Part shown: piece after piece, positions 10,268 through 21,983 of the stretch
Numbering within the stretch: the stretch's first letter is position 1
How the letters are laid out: each line of letters starts with the position of its first letter
Origin: Phytophthora hibernalis
Taxonomy: Eukaryota > Oomycota > Peronosporomycetes > Peronosporales > Peronosporaceae
Direction of reading: 5' to 3'
DNA: 64,000 nucleotides
Assembly: GCA_012656075.1 (NCBI GenBank)
Contig: JAAKBF010000124.1
Coordinates: 124,001-188,000 of the forward strand
The notes under the pieces: model-generated
Told to the model about the DNA's origin: nothing
The model's database searches: none
What the model saw: only the letters and a program-made list of their open reading frames with translations
Made by a program: the position numbers and the translations under genes

Positions 10268-10954
10268 ATGGCTTCTTCTTGCCCAACACACGAGACCACA
10301 ACAGAGCTGCACCCGAAGCTGCTGGCTCCTGTATCGCCCAGCGGAGATCCGCTCACCAGCTCCACAATTCGTTCTCCGACGTACACCATCGCGATCGATG
10401 GGGCCGTTCAGCCGCACCTAGGGCTCAAACTAGAGGCACATCGCCGGTGGAATGCGTCTCTACCGTTGGGGTTCCTCTGGAGCGTCGAGCGCGTGGAGAT
10501 CAACATGACGCGGACGGATGCAGACAAGGAATTGGTATTCGAACTCGAGGTGTTCCTGAGCCTACCCACGTCGCGGCTACCCATCAGCAAGCCCAGCTCG
10601 AACGAAGAGTGTGCGACTTGCCCAGCCTTCAAGTTGGAGCGCCGATTCTGCGACTTCGAGGAGCTGCGCAGAAGTGTGTCATCCTGTGTGAGCATGGAGC
10701 GACAGTGCTCCTGTCAGTACTGCCTGGAGTTGATCGAGTACATTCGATTCTCGTGGACACAGCCGCGCAGACTGGTAAAGCTGTTTGGTAGCCAAGAGAA
10801 GCACAAGGAGGTGCTGCAGAGCTTCATCAACAACTTTGTGGCAATGGGTCAACGGCGAGTCCAGAAACCCCGGGCGAGTAAGCGCAAGTGCGAGGCGCAG
10901 CATCTTGTGCCGCAGGTGCTCTCCGCGTTCCTACTGAACGACGCCATCTACTAA
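10268..10954 (+). CDS. PX-like protein with Cys insertion (PX-B)
   Basis: 228 residues, single exon, ATG at 10268. A variable N-terminus of about 70 residues is followed by the PX-like module: FLWSVERVEINMTRTD and LEVFLSLPTSRLP (beta strands), FKLERRFCDFEELRRS (phosphoinositide-contact strand and helix 1), CVSMERQCSCQYC (cysteine insertion), QPRRLVKLFGS, EKHKEVLQSFINNFV (helix 2) and KCEAQHLVPQVLSAFLLND. The insertion replaces the canonical proline loop. The pattern WSVERVEIN...RLP recurs in PX-C, -D and -F. Probable role is phosphoinositide binding on endomembranes, inferred from the fold only. An inverted relic of the same gene lies at 9150-9560. Confidence 0.72.
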   Translation: MASSCPTHETTTELHPKLLAPVSPSGDPLTSSTIRSPTYTIAIDGAVQPHLGLKLEAHRRWNASLPLGFLWSVERVEINMTRTDADKELVFELEVFLSLPTSRLPISKPSSNEECATCPAFKLERRFCDFEELRRSVSSCVSMERQCSCQYCLELIEYIRFSWTQPRRLVKLFGSQEKHKEVLQSFINNFVAMGQRRVQKPRASKRKCEAQHLVPQVLSAFLLNDAIY

Positions 10955-11164
10955 AGTAGTCACACCTGAATAACTTATTGAACAGATGTTTGTCTTGTCC
11001 CGATTGCAACCTTTTTAAGTGGGTACTGTGAGAAGACTATCCGGATGTGCCCTATCTTCAGCAAGCAATCACGGTCTCGCACAGCGGGCCAAGGCAAGAA
11101 TTTCATAAGGTTGGCAACTAGATCATCGGATCCACATAAATTACGTTCGTTTTCCTACGCTTTC

Positions 11165-11861
11165 TCAGGCCTGCACCTTAATGTAGCGGCCGTAGCCTAC
11201 GCACACCCATTTGCCAGGTTTGCTCGAGCGTTGGGTACTTGAGTGCTGCAGAGACTTAGTCCTGGGGCTGGCAGCCGTAGTTTCCTCGTCGAGCGCGCGC
11301 TCAGACAAGTCACTGTCCGCGATGCTGCAGGCGTCGGAGGTATCCGTGGCCGCTTCCGAGCTGGTATCGTCGTCTTTCGTCGGGAAAGCTTCGGTGTCGT
11401 GGTTCTTGGACAAACGGAAGCCGGTGACGGCCTCCAAGTCTGCGAGTGAGACAACACCCGACGCGACCACGGAGAGAGCGGCCTCGTGCATGATGGAGGC
11501 CTCATCAAGTTGAAGTGCATTTTCTCCGGACGTTGGAGTGGAGGCGTCAAAGGCACTGCCGTACATTATGTCGGCTTGGCCGGCAGCTCCTTGGGAGTGT
11601 CTGCGCAGCTTGCGAGCACGCTTGACTGCGAGTTTCCACAGTGTGGCGACCAGCCGAGCCGTCCACAGGGTCGTGGTTGACTTTGGATGCGAGAGCGATG
11701 GCATCTTGGTCGGGGACGACGGTCGAGGGGTTGCATTTTGGGAGAGGTGTGCACTCCGTGGCGTTTTCAAGAATGAGGGTTGCTACGAAGGTCGAGGACT
11801 CCTCGGAGGAGATCCCAAAGAGGCCGCACGCATGGCTGCCGAGGATGCTAGTCGCCTGCAC
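11165..11861 (-). CDS. Uncharacterised protein, WVCVGYGRY C-terminus
   Basis: Unrecognised protein, apparently intact except for one frame change near 11680. There the upstream reading (TFVATLILENATECTPLPK) passes to the downstream one (TARLVATLWKLAVKRARKL). The second half is acidic and Ser/Thr-rich, likely disordered. The last residues are KPGKWVCVGYGRYIKVQA, ending at 11165. This motif also occurs twice in the gene split by the MULE at 2123-6306, so the two form a family. The start is uncertain; a non-ATG codon opens the frame at 11861 and an upstream exon is possible. No membrane segment is obvious. Confidence 0.5.
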
Positions 11862-12438
11862 ATCTAAGGGTGCTGCAGCTGTCGTCGAAGGCGAACCTTC
11901 AAACCCACGCTACTTCCTGCCATCACTGATGATTTGGCCGCTACGATCCTCTCTATCGATGTAAGCGGCTCGATCAGCAGTATTAATAGCAGCATGGCTT
12001 GCCATCATTGCCCTAGCGAGAAGCACTGCAAACAGGCACGCGCTCGCATTCGTGATCTCATCAAATATGACAGTGCAGCCGCGACAGTTTTGCGGAGGGG
12101 CCAGCGCAAGTCCAGACAAATGAGCGGCGTCCCGACGCTGTCAGTCATGTCCAGGCCTGTCAGTGACAGGCTGTCACGGACGTGGGCGGACTGCGCCTTT
12201 CATCCTGCCTTCCGATAAATGAGCCCGCAGTGGTATCCCGTTATACACGTTTATCATTTCTCGATGTCTCTGCCTCAGCAAGCACAGAAAACCTCGAAGT
12301 GATTGCAAGCTTTCGAGTTGCCGTGCAGGTGGTTGCAAAGGCAACTTCAACTTGATCGAGTTGGGGACAAGTGGACGCCTTCAGTTCAGCTTTTCTATTG
12401 TTCATTTTCGTCATTCTTCATCATGCTATAGTAATTTA

Positions 12439-14876
12439 TCAGCTGTAGAGCGAGTCGAGCAGCGCCTGGTACTTGCGGTCCACCGCGCGGCGGCAGACGT
12501 CGCCTGTGTCGGGATCCAGCTCACCAGACTCGATAGAGAAGTCGGTGCCCATGAGGATCCACTTGCGAACACGGAAGCCGGAGATGGAGCACACCCGAGG
12601 GAGCTCCTCCAGTACCGCGTCAAAATGCACAGCCCAGTGCTGACATCGAATAGCCTCACCTACGGTGGTGGCAGAGCTGCCAACGGCGTGTCCGACCTTC
12701 AGGGCGTCCTCGTCGAGCTGCACACCACTGGCGAGTTTGTTTCCCGCTGCAGTGCGCGAGCAAACCACGCTCGTCTTCAGAAAGAAGAGTGCGCTTAAAA
12801 AGTGCGGCCGTCACCGATCAGCACCGCACGGTCGAGCTCCGGCATCAGCTCCATCATCGCAAACTCGTAGGGATGGATAGGGATCCAGTCGCCCGTGGAG
12901 AGAACGAGGAAGTCTCGCGGGTCGCTGATCTTGAGGAAACCGGTTGGCGTCAGGAATCCTCGCTGCCATAAGCGCAGCCATCCATCAGAGTCGCACGTCG
13001 ACGTGTATTGATCACTATCGTTGTCACCGTCGTGTTCTGGACCTGGGCTGAAGCTGCTGGATGGTGCGTAGCGGTAGCCCATGAACACGTTGCGTCCGCG
13101 CATGACCGTTTCCTGTGAACGCTCATCACAGCGGATCGTCGTGCCAGGCAATGCACGTCCAGAGCTGCCGAACTCCCAAGCGTGCGGAAAATTGATCGCT
13201 GCGAAGCCAGCGGTCTCGGGCGTGCCGAAGAGCTGGTAGATGGGAGTGTCCACCGTCTTGAAGAGCCGTTCAAGCTCGAAGTCCAGTGGTGCCAACACCG
13301 AGTAGCAGGCGGTGCAGCTCTCAAGTCCAATCTTCTTCTTGATGTTGTTGAGCACAAGTGTCTTGGCGAGCATGTAGCCAAGGCTGCGGTGTTTGGCTCC
13401 CTTGCCTCTGGCAAAAAGCAGCTTCTGCGAGTTGTTAGTGGCGCGCGTCTTCGCCCAGCGGTAGACAGCAGCGTTCACGTCGCCTTTGGCGCGATACACC
13501 TGTTGGCTAAAGCGAGACCAGGTCGCGGGCGTCGCGAAAAACACCGTAGGCTTATGTTCAGTCACCACGCGAACCAATGGTCGACTGTACGTGGGTGCAC
13601 AAACCACTGACAGCCCTGCCACTATTGACACGTACAACTCCAGGACTTGTGACGCCACGTGTTGCAGCGGCAGATACCCAACGAGGCGGTCGCGACTACC
13701 CAGACCGAAGCTGCGCACCAAGGCAGCCGCCGTGAATAAAACATTGTCGTGCGAGAGTTCTGCAGCTCGAATCCGCCCCAGAGCGTCGTAGTCAAAAGCA
13801 AGCAGACAGCACTGGCCAGGCATCACGTTTGCATCCAACGTCTCCAGTGATGGAGTCTTGGATGCTTTATCGGTGTCGAGTACTGATAGCAAGCAGATCC
13901 GGGGCCCAATCACGTTGATACTGGCGCGCAGGTCCGCGACGGCGCGTTCCATTGCGGCCAAGTCGCCAAGGACAATCACCGCTCGAATAGGCGGTCGCAG
14001 TTCCTCTGGCTGGTCATCCAGCGCTTCCAGCGCCTCTCGGAAGTTGACCTCCAAGGAATCGACGACCACGACCGTCGCGTTCGCAGCAGGAAAAATAGAC
14101 TCACGAAGTTCACGTGCGCTCCAGGAGCTGCGCACATGTGCCACCACTCCGCCCAGTGATGCCGCTGCCAAGTTCACCGCCAGCAGCAGCGGACTCACCT
14201 GTGCACTGATCACCACGCCTTCTCCGGCGCAGAAGCCCAACTGCAGCAACGTCGTGGCCACGCACCGCGCGCGAACGGCGTGCTGCGCCCACGAATAGGC
14301 CACGTCCACCGGCTTAGAGTTCGACGTGGGGAACCCATGGCGGTCCCTGTCCACCACCTCTTCGCGTCCACACACGGCCGGTTCGTTGCCGACCCTGGCC
14401 ACGGTCTGCAAGAATGCGCTCCACACAGTGGACGGCGTGGTCGTGACCAGAGCTGCGACGGTCGTGGCGTCCTCCGCGTCGTGCGTGACACTCAGCGCGC
14501 GACTCCACGCGCGTCCGCGACTCGCGCGGCTGTTGAGGCTGCTGCGCCGCAGCCAGGGCTCGCTCTCCACGCTGCCGCGCGAGTACATGTAGCCGTACTT
14601 GGACAGGCTGCCGTCTCGAGTTATGGTCGACTCGATTTGGATCTCTCCGAACGGCCGCGCGGACGGCGGGTGTGTGTGCAGCATGTGCGTCTTCTCTCTG
14701 CGCTCTGGCTGCTGTTCTGACTGCTGCTGAAGGCGGCGACGCAGCGAGAACCGATGACGTCTGCGGGCTTGGGGCACGTCACCTACGCGCGGCGTCCAGG
14801 CGTCTCCGGAGCTGGTGGAAGGGCGGCCGCTGCTGGAACTGGGCACGCGCACGACTGTGGTTGTGAAGGAGATCAT
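12439..14876 (-). CDS. Bubblegum-type acyl-CoA synthetase homologue, motifs eroded
   Basis: AMP-forming acyl-CoA synthetase of the ACSBG type, about 812 residues allowing one missing base near 12797-12801. The extreme C-terminus, VRKWILMGTDFSIESGELDP and AVDRKYQALLDSLY, is diagnostic of the bubblegum group. Order: Arg/Ser-rich N-terminus (about 120 residues), large AMP-binding domain, small C-terminal domain. Key motifs are altered. The ATP loop normally TSGTTGxPKG reads AFDYDALGRIRAAELSHDN. The ribose-binding W-x-x-SGD becomes GWLRLWQRG. The GRxKE hinge becomes SDPRDF. Only FGTPETAG keeps the usual Glu. Members normally activate long-chain fatty acids to acyl-CoA; this copy is probably inactive or repurposed. 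ATG 14876 is taken as the start. Confidence 0.75.
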
Positions 14877-16014
14877 GTCGGACGTGACGCGGCGCGCGCG
14901 TGGGCTGCGGGCTTCTAGGGCCAGCTGCGGCCGTGTCGCGATCGTTACTCACCGACGCATTTACAGGCGCGCCCGAGTGGGCAGCGGCTGGCCGCAAGGG
15001 GTCAGAACGGCAGCGCACGCGCTCCGGCACAGAGACTCCAGCCGCCGACATGCGCTCCATGAGGCAATAAATAAAGTGAGCTGTAGGAACGCATGGATTT
15101 TGGATTGTGTGTTCTCTACCACTACAGTAATGTGCGTCAATTAGGAACAGGTTGTCATCTAATATCCTTTGAAACATTATACATCTTCAAAAGACAACAT
15201 CTGTGTTTGTCACGTGGATATGTATAACCGACTTAATTATATTCATTTCAGGTGTTCATTATTGAAGCATACTACTGTACCGTAGATATCATGTCCCAGC
15301 CAGCTGGTCGTAACTTGACAGGTCCAAGTTGGACAACGGGCACAAGTCCTCACATCTGCTTGTCCGCGTGCTTACAACTTGGCACGGCCACGGGATTGCG
15401 TTTGCAAACCCCTTCGTAGTGATAGGCCTGCACAGTGTGGACATGTTCTGCCGCGGGTTCGTGGACCCTCGAGGCTACATACAATCATCAAAGGTTGAAA
15501 TAACTCTGGTTTAGGTTGCATCTCTCGTAAATTACGAGTCGTAATTATCAAACCCGTCGGGATTGCGAGCTCATCTACAATCGATTTTTCGCATGTAATA
15601 CCGGTAAGTACAGTAAGCGCGATAACATCGTAGTTCGGCTGGTTGGGAGTCCATTACTGCGACTTTAATATGATGGCAGCATGGATGGTTGAGTCGAGTG
15701 TGCCGATGCGGCATTGGCATAGGTACATGTATTGACAATGCTATAATAATAACTTCATCACACGGTGTGATGAAGTTGTGATTCACACCTGTGCCATGTA
15801 CACCCTGCGATATAAATACCCTTACGCAGGAATATAGATGCTCGTTTGTGCAAGTCCGTGTACGTGTACCCACAGCTGCAGACGAGGACTAAGGACAGGC
15901 ACGTGGACCTGAGCACTTGTACGACGGCACTACACAGCAACACGAACAGCGCGATCAGCAGCGAGATCGACCTGTATATTGATTGGCCTTGCATCATGAG
16001 CCTCTGCCCTCGGA
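14877..16014. other. Intergenic between ACSBG homologue and USP7
   Basis: GC-rich 5' flank of the synthetase up to about 15060, then AT-rich sequence without coding signal. The only structured site seen is the palindrome at 15751-15777. Confidence 0.4.
15751..15777. repeat. Perfect 27-bp palindrome
   Basis: AACTTCATCACAC, one central G, then GTGTGATGAAGTT: 13-bp arms with no mismatch. It lies about 265 bp past the USP7 stop codon. Could form a cruciform or hairpin; role unknown. Confidence 0.7.
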
Positions 16015-19000
16015 TCAGCTCTGGCGGATGTGAATACCCGTCTCAAGCCTCCGGTTGCTGTGGTGGCGCGGTGGCGGCGTCGGGTCCGCGTGCTCCAGCC
16101 CTAGGTTACCCAACCCGCCGAAGTCTTCGCCGCAGAGCTCCTGCAGCCGCGACATTGGGAATAGGTCCAGCGCCTCTGGGTCCATCTCGTCGTACACGGT
16201 GTGCAGCGCCGACGCCTTCAAGTCTTTCACCAACGCGAAATTCCAGTGTGAAAACACCTCTGACGAAATGCCCATGCTACACAGCGCACAAAAAGAAATG
16301 TTAGTCAAAGCACGGCTGTAAGATAGCAATGCAAAGCTCTTGCTTCCTTACCGTTGACGTATGCGCTCCTTGACGTCGCCGACAGTGTCGCGCTCGTTGA
16401 AGCGCACGATGCAAGGTACACCATGAGGGTGAATCCATTTCTGAGAGCTGTTCTGGAAGTTGAAGTGCACCACGCCCTTGTAGAACCACACCGGTAGGTC
16501 TTCGTCGTCTGACATCGTGCCCTTTTGGCCGCTTGGTGAGACTTCACCGCCTGGCTGCTTCTCTGCGGGGCTTGAGGACTGGTCTTTAGCCTTAATCCCC
16601 ACCTCATTGCCTGTGACTGCGACCGCCTCATTCCTCGCATCGGCTTCAGCTATAATGCATGCCTCAGACTTCGGACCTGTTGCCGCCCCCGACTTGACTG
16701 AGTTGACATCGCTTATCAACTCAAACGAGGGAATCTGCTCGACCAAGATCTCGGCCGTATTGGGGTCCGATACGGCGCCACTCCCCAGTAGCGCGACAAT
16801 GCAGCATCCTCCTTGACGATACGCTTGATCATTGTGCCATGATGTACAACCTCGCAGGCGCGCAACGGCGTGTCCCCCAGCAACCCAAATCCGTCCCGAA
16901 TAAGTTTTAGCAAGTCGCGAACTCTGTGCGTGGGCATCACGAGCACTTCAACATGGCGGTGCGGAGCGATCGGTGACGGCGACGCAGCCTGTTCAGTAGC
17001 GAAGCAGGCATCGTAAATGCTGAGATGAACCAACAGTTCCTTCTTGGCCTCAATCTCCGTGATCGGGTGGTCGAGCAACTCATAGTACAGGATATTCGTA
17101 CGCTCCATGTACTCAGTAAGAAACTCCTCCAGTGTCGTTTGATCGTCCCCAGAGTAGCGTGAATGACGTAGCGGTGCCTTCAAAGGCAAACTGTTAAGGG
17201 GTGAGTGCTGATACAATCGTACAAACAGTCGTTTTGGACCAACAAGCCCTAAGTGCGCCGCCACTGCATCGATCACCTCGTCATACACGTTGCTGAACAA
17301 GAGCGGTAGCGTAAAGGATTCTTCATCCGAGTGGCCATACCGATGGAATGTAACCTCCACGCGATCCAGCAAGTATTGAAAGTAGGATGGCACATCTGGA
17401 TACCTCTCAGCGGACCGCTTTTGGGAGTTGTAAAACTTACCCGTTGAAATTAGCCCTGGCCCGTGGCTATGAGGGCCTTGGCTGCCGTTGGTAGACAAGG
17501 CGCTCGAGATTGCTCGTGAATTCTCATCATCGCTATCGGGAGATATAACGGCCTTCACTTCTTCACCGTCCGGACCGATGTACGTCGTTTCAAAAGCATC
17601 AGGGTCGCCATCAACTTCGACCTCAGGGTTGATCACGATTCCATTTGCCACCTCCTCCTCGTCAGCGTACTGAAAGCAAATTATGTCGCCGTTTTGAATT
17701 TCAGCCATCGTGAGAGTTGCCTCCATATTAATCTCGGACACAGTCGTAGGTTGGACCTCCTCATATAATACCAGCTCCTTAGAGAAAGGGATTGATAGCG
17801 CTTCATGCAAGCACTTCGCTAGCCCTGCGCCAGTAATTCGAGCATTCACGACCAAATTACCCACGTACTCCAGCCGCTCACCGAGTTTTCTCTTGAGGTC
17901 ATAAAACTTGATGAACAGCAAAATTTCGTGACTTCGTAGTCGTGGGTGTGATCCACCGCGATACTATCGCTAGCAATGGCAAAGGTCGCAGCAGCATCCT
18001 CGTCATCCTCGCCCATTTCTTGACTTGGCTTTAAGTCATCCTCAACACTCGTAGCATCTTCTAACTCAGGAGGTGTAAATTCGTCCCAGAAGTGCATGTG
18101 AATAATTGTTGCTTTCTCCATTTTCCCTGTCCCGTGTGCACGGATAGATGGAGAGGATGGCGATATCGGAGGTGAAGCTGTAGGCTGCGATGACGTTTCT
18201 GACGACGCACTCAATATTTGAAGGAATAGCCTGACAGGTGCCTTTGGTGAGGCATCATCCTCAATCAGTGAGTCTATACGACACCCATACATGTCGGGGC
18301 TTATGGGCTGGTCGGGACGAGTTGTACGATTTTCACGGGTGATAACTTTCCACAAGCGCTGGCGTGACATGGGCACTCCGGTCTCTTTGTATACCCGGCG
18401 ATGTAGCTGCCGGATCGATGCGGCACGCTTCACGCGTACACGCAGCGTGTTTGCGTTGTTAAAAAGAGCGAAATCTGAAGTCTTCGTGACCCGCTTCAGT
18501 TTGGCGACATTTTTATCGGACGCGATGCGTACAGTCATGTACAAATGCTCCGTTTGTTGGGCTTTCTTGCGTCGGGCAACTGCCTTCTTCGTCGTGGAAG
18601 CGTGTAACTAGATCTGCTGGAATCGGCAACGGATCGCTTTGCCAACTAGGAACTGGAGAATCCACAGCTGTCATTTCCACGGAGCCGTCGTTGCTGGTCG
18701 CGTCCACTGTCATTGAAACGTCTTCTGAAGCAGACGATGCTGCTGGAGTGACTTGTGCATCAACACTTGCACCAGCAGCCTCGTCATGGATTGCACTGAT
18801 ATCATTCTCGCCGTCGCGCACGTACACAAGCATATATGCGCTGGAAAAGTTCCTGCCAACTGGTAGCATCAAGCTGTTCGACACAGAAGAGTCCAAGGGA
18901 AGACTGCCACTACCGTTGCTTTGGCTGTAATGGCTGTAATCGTACACCTCATCTACTGCATTTTCACCGTCTGTAGTCGGTACATCTCCTGCATCCACTG

Positions 19001-20680
19001 ACCTGAACTCGAGGCCATCCATACCATTCGGTTCATTACTTGTCACTCCACCATGATCCGGTGAGCAGAATAGTGATGATGAGTACAATGGCGACGGAGG
19101 CTCTGTACCGCCATCTTGCGGGGTTACAGGGGTCCCTCCTGAACCAAAATTGCCTTCGATCGCTATTTGCTCGTCTACGCGTGTGATCTGGTCATCGTCA
19201 AACCGAAACCAATCCGTGCTTGTTGCAATGTGCTTACCGGGCCGAATAAATACGTAGTAGTGACCGCCGTGTACATCACCGCTGTGTACCAGCACGCTAT
19301 GCAGGTGATAAATATACCGTGGAGATATGTCTTTGCTATCACCCGTTTTCTCGTCGTCGCCGTTGGAAATGAACTCGTCAAGCACGAGCGTTTTCGGGAA
19401 CTCGAAGCGATCGTGAACTTTCACCATTCCATCGCGCATCGGGTCGTATTCAAAGCGCTTGAGCTGAATGTTGAGAACGGGCGGGAAGTTAATAAACTCG
19501 ATGCCCTTCTTGGCATCCTGTTTCCCATGTCCTTCAGCCTCGTACTGATTGTCTCCATCGAGCATTTCCACTTCCACGTACTTACGAAAGGATTGCATCA
19601 AGTCCTTACAGCCCTTCACATCTAACTGCAAATCGTAGAAGCGTTCGTCCCGGAAGGACTGGAAATCCACATTCACGCACTGCACAAACGAGCGCACTTT
19701 GCCCTCGAAAAGCTTGGGGATCGCCGAGTCCACTCTCGTGTGCTTCATCTTTTCCTCCAACCGATCACAGAGAATTCGGTACAGCTCTTGCACGTCATGC
19801 TGCATGAACGAGTCGATCTGGCTCCAGCCAAAGGAACGCGTGAGCTCCTTGGTCGACACAGCCTTGCGCAGCCGCTGTAACCTGTAAAACACTCGCTGCA
19901 GTGCCAACGAGACGGAATCGTTGGTATCTTCCTGGGCCGTCGGCGTCTCGTACACCACTCGTCTGAAGGCTCTCAAGTGGAACAGCGTCTGCAGTAGCGA
20001 GTTCAAGTAGCACGTCGCTCCCTGGTTCTTGAGTCCGACCATGCCGGTCTCGTCCTTGGGGTCGTACGCCAGCAGCTGCTGCGCCGTCTCGAGCGACACC
20101 CGCGCCTCCTCCAGCAGCTCTTGTCCTTCCTGAGTCCCTGCCAGCGGCGTCTGCTGAGCCACTTCCTGCTGTACACTTGAATCCTCCACAAAGCTGAGCT
20201 GCACCTCCACTTCAGCCTTCCCTTCGTCCGTCAAGAGCCCGTTACTAGGATTTAGCAGGTCGCTGCGTAGTACGAACTGGCTCATGCCGAACTGCGGGTT
20301 CTCGTGCGAAAACGCGTGCACGCTCGTGGTTTTCCGCATTGGCGCGAGTCCTCCTGGTGCAGCAGCGCAATGCCGACTTCCGCGGACTGCGGCGACTGCG
20401 TGTCGTCGCTCGTCACAAGCTCCACGAAGACACCCACGAAGTTCTGGTCCATGGGGCTGCGCGTCTGCCACAGAACGCGCCACTGGCCGCCACGCGCGTC
20501 CGTCTGCACGGGCGTCGCCACCTGCGCGTCGGTGAAGTCCAAAATGGGGAACCGCTCGCGGAAAACCAGCGAGGCGGCGGGTGGCTCCTCGTCCATCGGC
20601 TCTGCGTCCACCTGCTGCGTGTGCAACTTCTTGCGGAGCTGCGCGTCCGGCGGCGAGTCGCTCCGACGCTTCTCCACCAT
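16015..20680 (-). CDS. USP7-type ubiquitin carboxyl-terminal hydrolase
   Basis: Cysteine-protease deubiquitinase with USP7 architecture, about 1530 residues. An N-terminal MATH-like domain (FRERFPILDF, GGQWRVLW, FGMSQFVLRSDLL) precedes the USP catalytic domain, which has a Cys box GLKNQGATCYLNSLLQTLF and a His box HSVLVHSGDVHGGHYYVFI followed by WFRFDDDQI. C-terminal ubiquitin-like repeats follow (HLYMTVRIASD, FIKFYDLKRKLGERLEYVG, LVLYEEVQPTTVSEI), and the protein ends in VFSHWNFALVKD. One GT-AG intron of 75 bp at 16277-16351 joins RIRQR to MGISSEV. Four frame changes (about 20340, 18585, 17922 and 16785) break the reading without other damage, probably assembly indels. Orthologues act in the nucleus on histone H2B and p53-type substrates. 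It is divergent from KDM5, 1.3 kb between starts. Confidence 0.85.
16277..16351 (-). other. Intron near the 3' end of the USP7 gene
   Basis: Donor GTAAGG and acceptor TGTAG. Splicing completes an Arg codon (CG + C) and continues with ATGGGCATT in frame; reading through stops at once. Confidence 0.75.
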
Positions 20681-21983
20681 GACGTTGCTGCGGGTGGTTG
20701 GAACTGTGTGGAGCGGACCCCTAATTAAGGGTGGTCGAAAATAAGAGGGCTAATGGGTCGAGATAGGGAATTTAAACGTTCGTATTTCACCGCGTCAAAT
20801 TTTTGAAAGGGAACGAGTGACTAGAGGGAATGTGTTTCCAATTGCATCACTCCGCAGTTTTCCAAGTGACCTAGCAAGGTTAGGTACCTGGTAGATTATC
20901 CTGACACTGCGATGAAAAAGGTAAGAGCTCTGCGAGTGATTTTCGTTGACAAGCGATGCAGCTTCATTTGTCGAGCCGTGATATGTAGGTCACTCCCAAG
21001 TGTACAGACAGTAAAGCATCAACTTGGTCTTGCTAAATAACGACAGGCAAGTTGCTCCCTAGACACAAGCCAACTCAAACAAAATGGTGCTGCAATCAAT
21101 TCCGTGGACCGTTGCAGACGCATCCATCATTAGACAGCTTGTTCTACCTACTCTCGCTCCTCACTAGCAACACCGAGTGAAGCAAGAGATCAAATGTAAC
21201 AGTGCTGCTTCCCTCCTTATTGTACGGCAGTGCAAGAGCTTTTGCTCGTGTCGCGACCCGATTTATGTTCAGTTCGCCCGATCGTACGATTTCGCGACCA
21301 TCACCGACACGAATAAATTCCTCGGAGCGTTGCACCTGGAGAAATAGCTTCGGCGCGACGTGTATGCCGCCGTCAAGCGTCCGCTGAGTGCCTTCACGCC
21401 ACCTTCAGATAGATAAGACATCCAAGTGTGTGCACCCGGAGTTTGAGTGCTGGAAACGCCCTGGGGGCATCCCCAGATGCTGCCGAACTCACTGCTTTGG
21501 CAAACCTGTGCACCTCCATATTTAAATACAGATGCGCCTTGGCAAAACTGTCCCTTAAAAATATTGGCCGTCAACCATGATCGCCTTGCGACGTCCAACA
21601 CTCTACAAAATACATTGCCAAACAGCACTTTAGGCTTACACAGGCCTGTACGCTCGATCCTGAGCTCTTGCCAGCTTTTCTGGTGCCTTGCATCTGACCG
21701 CGGAGAAGCGATAAAAATACCCATCTCGGAGGATCTACCGCGTTCTATTTTCTTGTTGTAACTACTAACCCAGTTTTGGTACAGCTGATCTAATAATTCA
21801 ACTTGATTTTGTAAGGTACGACAAAACGTGCACCTCCACGTGTTTACAGAAATATTTCTACAACGCGGTGTATAGGGTCTTCTGCGCCGTCTTTTGACCA
21901 GTATTTTTGCACTCTCGTATTTGCCGTCGTTCAAGAAGAAGCCGCTCGTAGTCTCCTCAGTCCACCCAGCAAGTCCCGACGCC
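20681..21983. other. Divergent promoter region with one unrecognised open frame
   Basis: Between the USP7 start (minus) and the KDM5 start (plus). A minus-strand frame is open from 21982 to 21269 (about 237 residues, basic N-terminal RRRRRPYTPRC stretch). A second frame continues from about 21400 to 21144 (FLQVQRSEEFIRVGDGREIV). I do not recognise either. The length makes a decayed or small gene possible, but codon use looks unremarkable and the frame overlaps the KDM5 5' end. Not supported as a gene. Confidence 0.3.

Noticed and set aside
10279..10791. 170-residue plus-strand open frame
   Set aside because: Out-of-frame shadow of PX-B, whose own frame carries the conserved motifs.
13858..14720. 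Plus-strand frames of 146 residues each
   Set aside because: Antisense shadows of the ACSBG homologue.
21144..21982. Gene divergent from KDM5 on the minus strand
   Set aside because: Two frames of moderate length but no recognised domain, and the first overlaps the KDM5 start; left as unsupported intergenic sequence.
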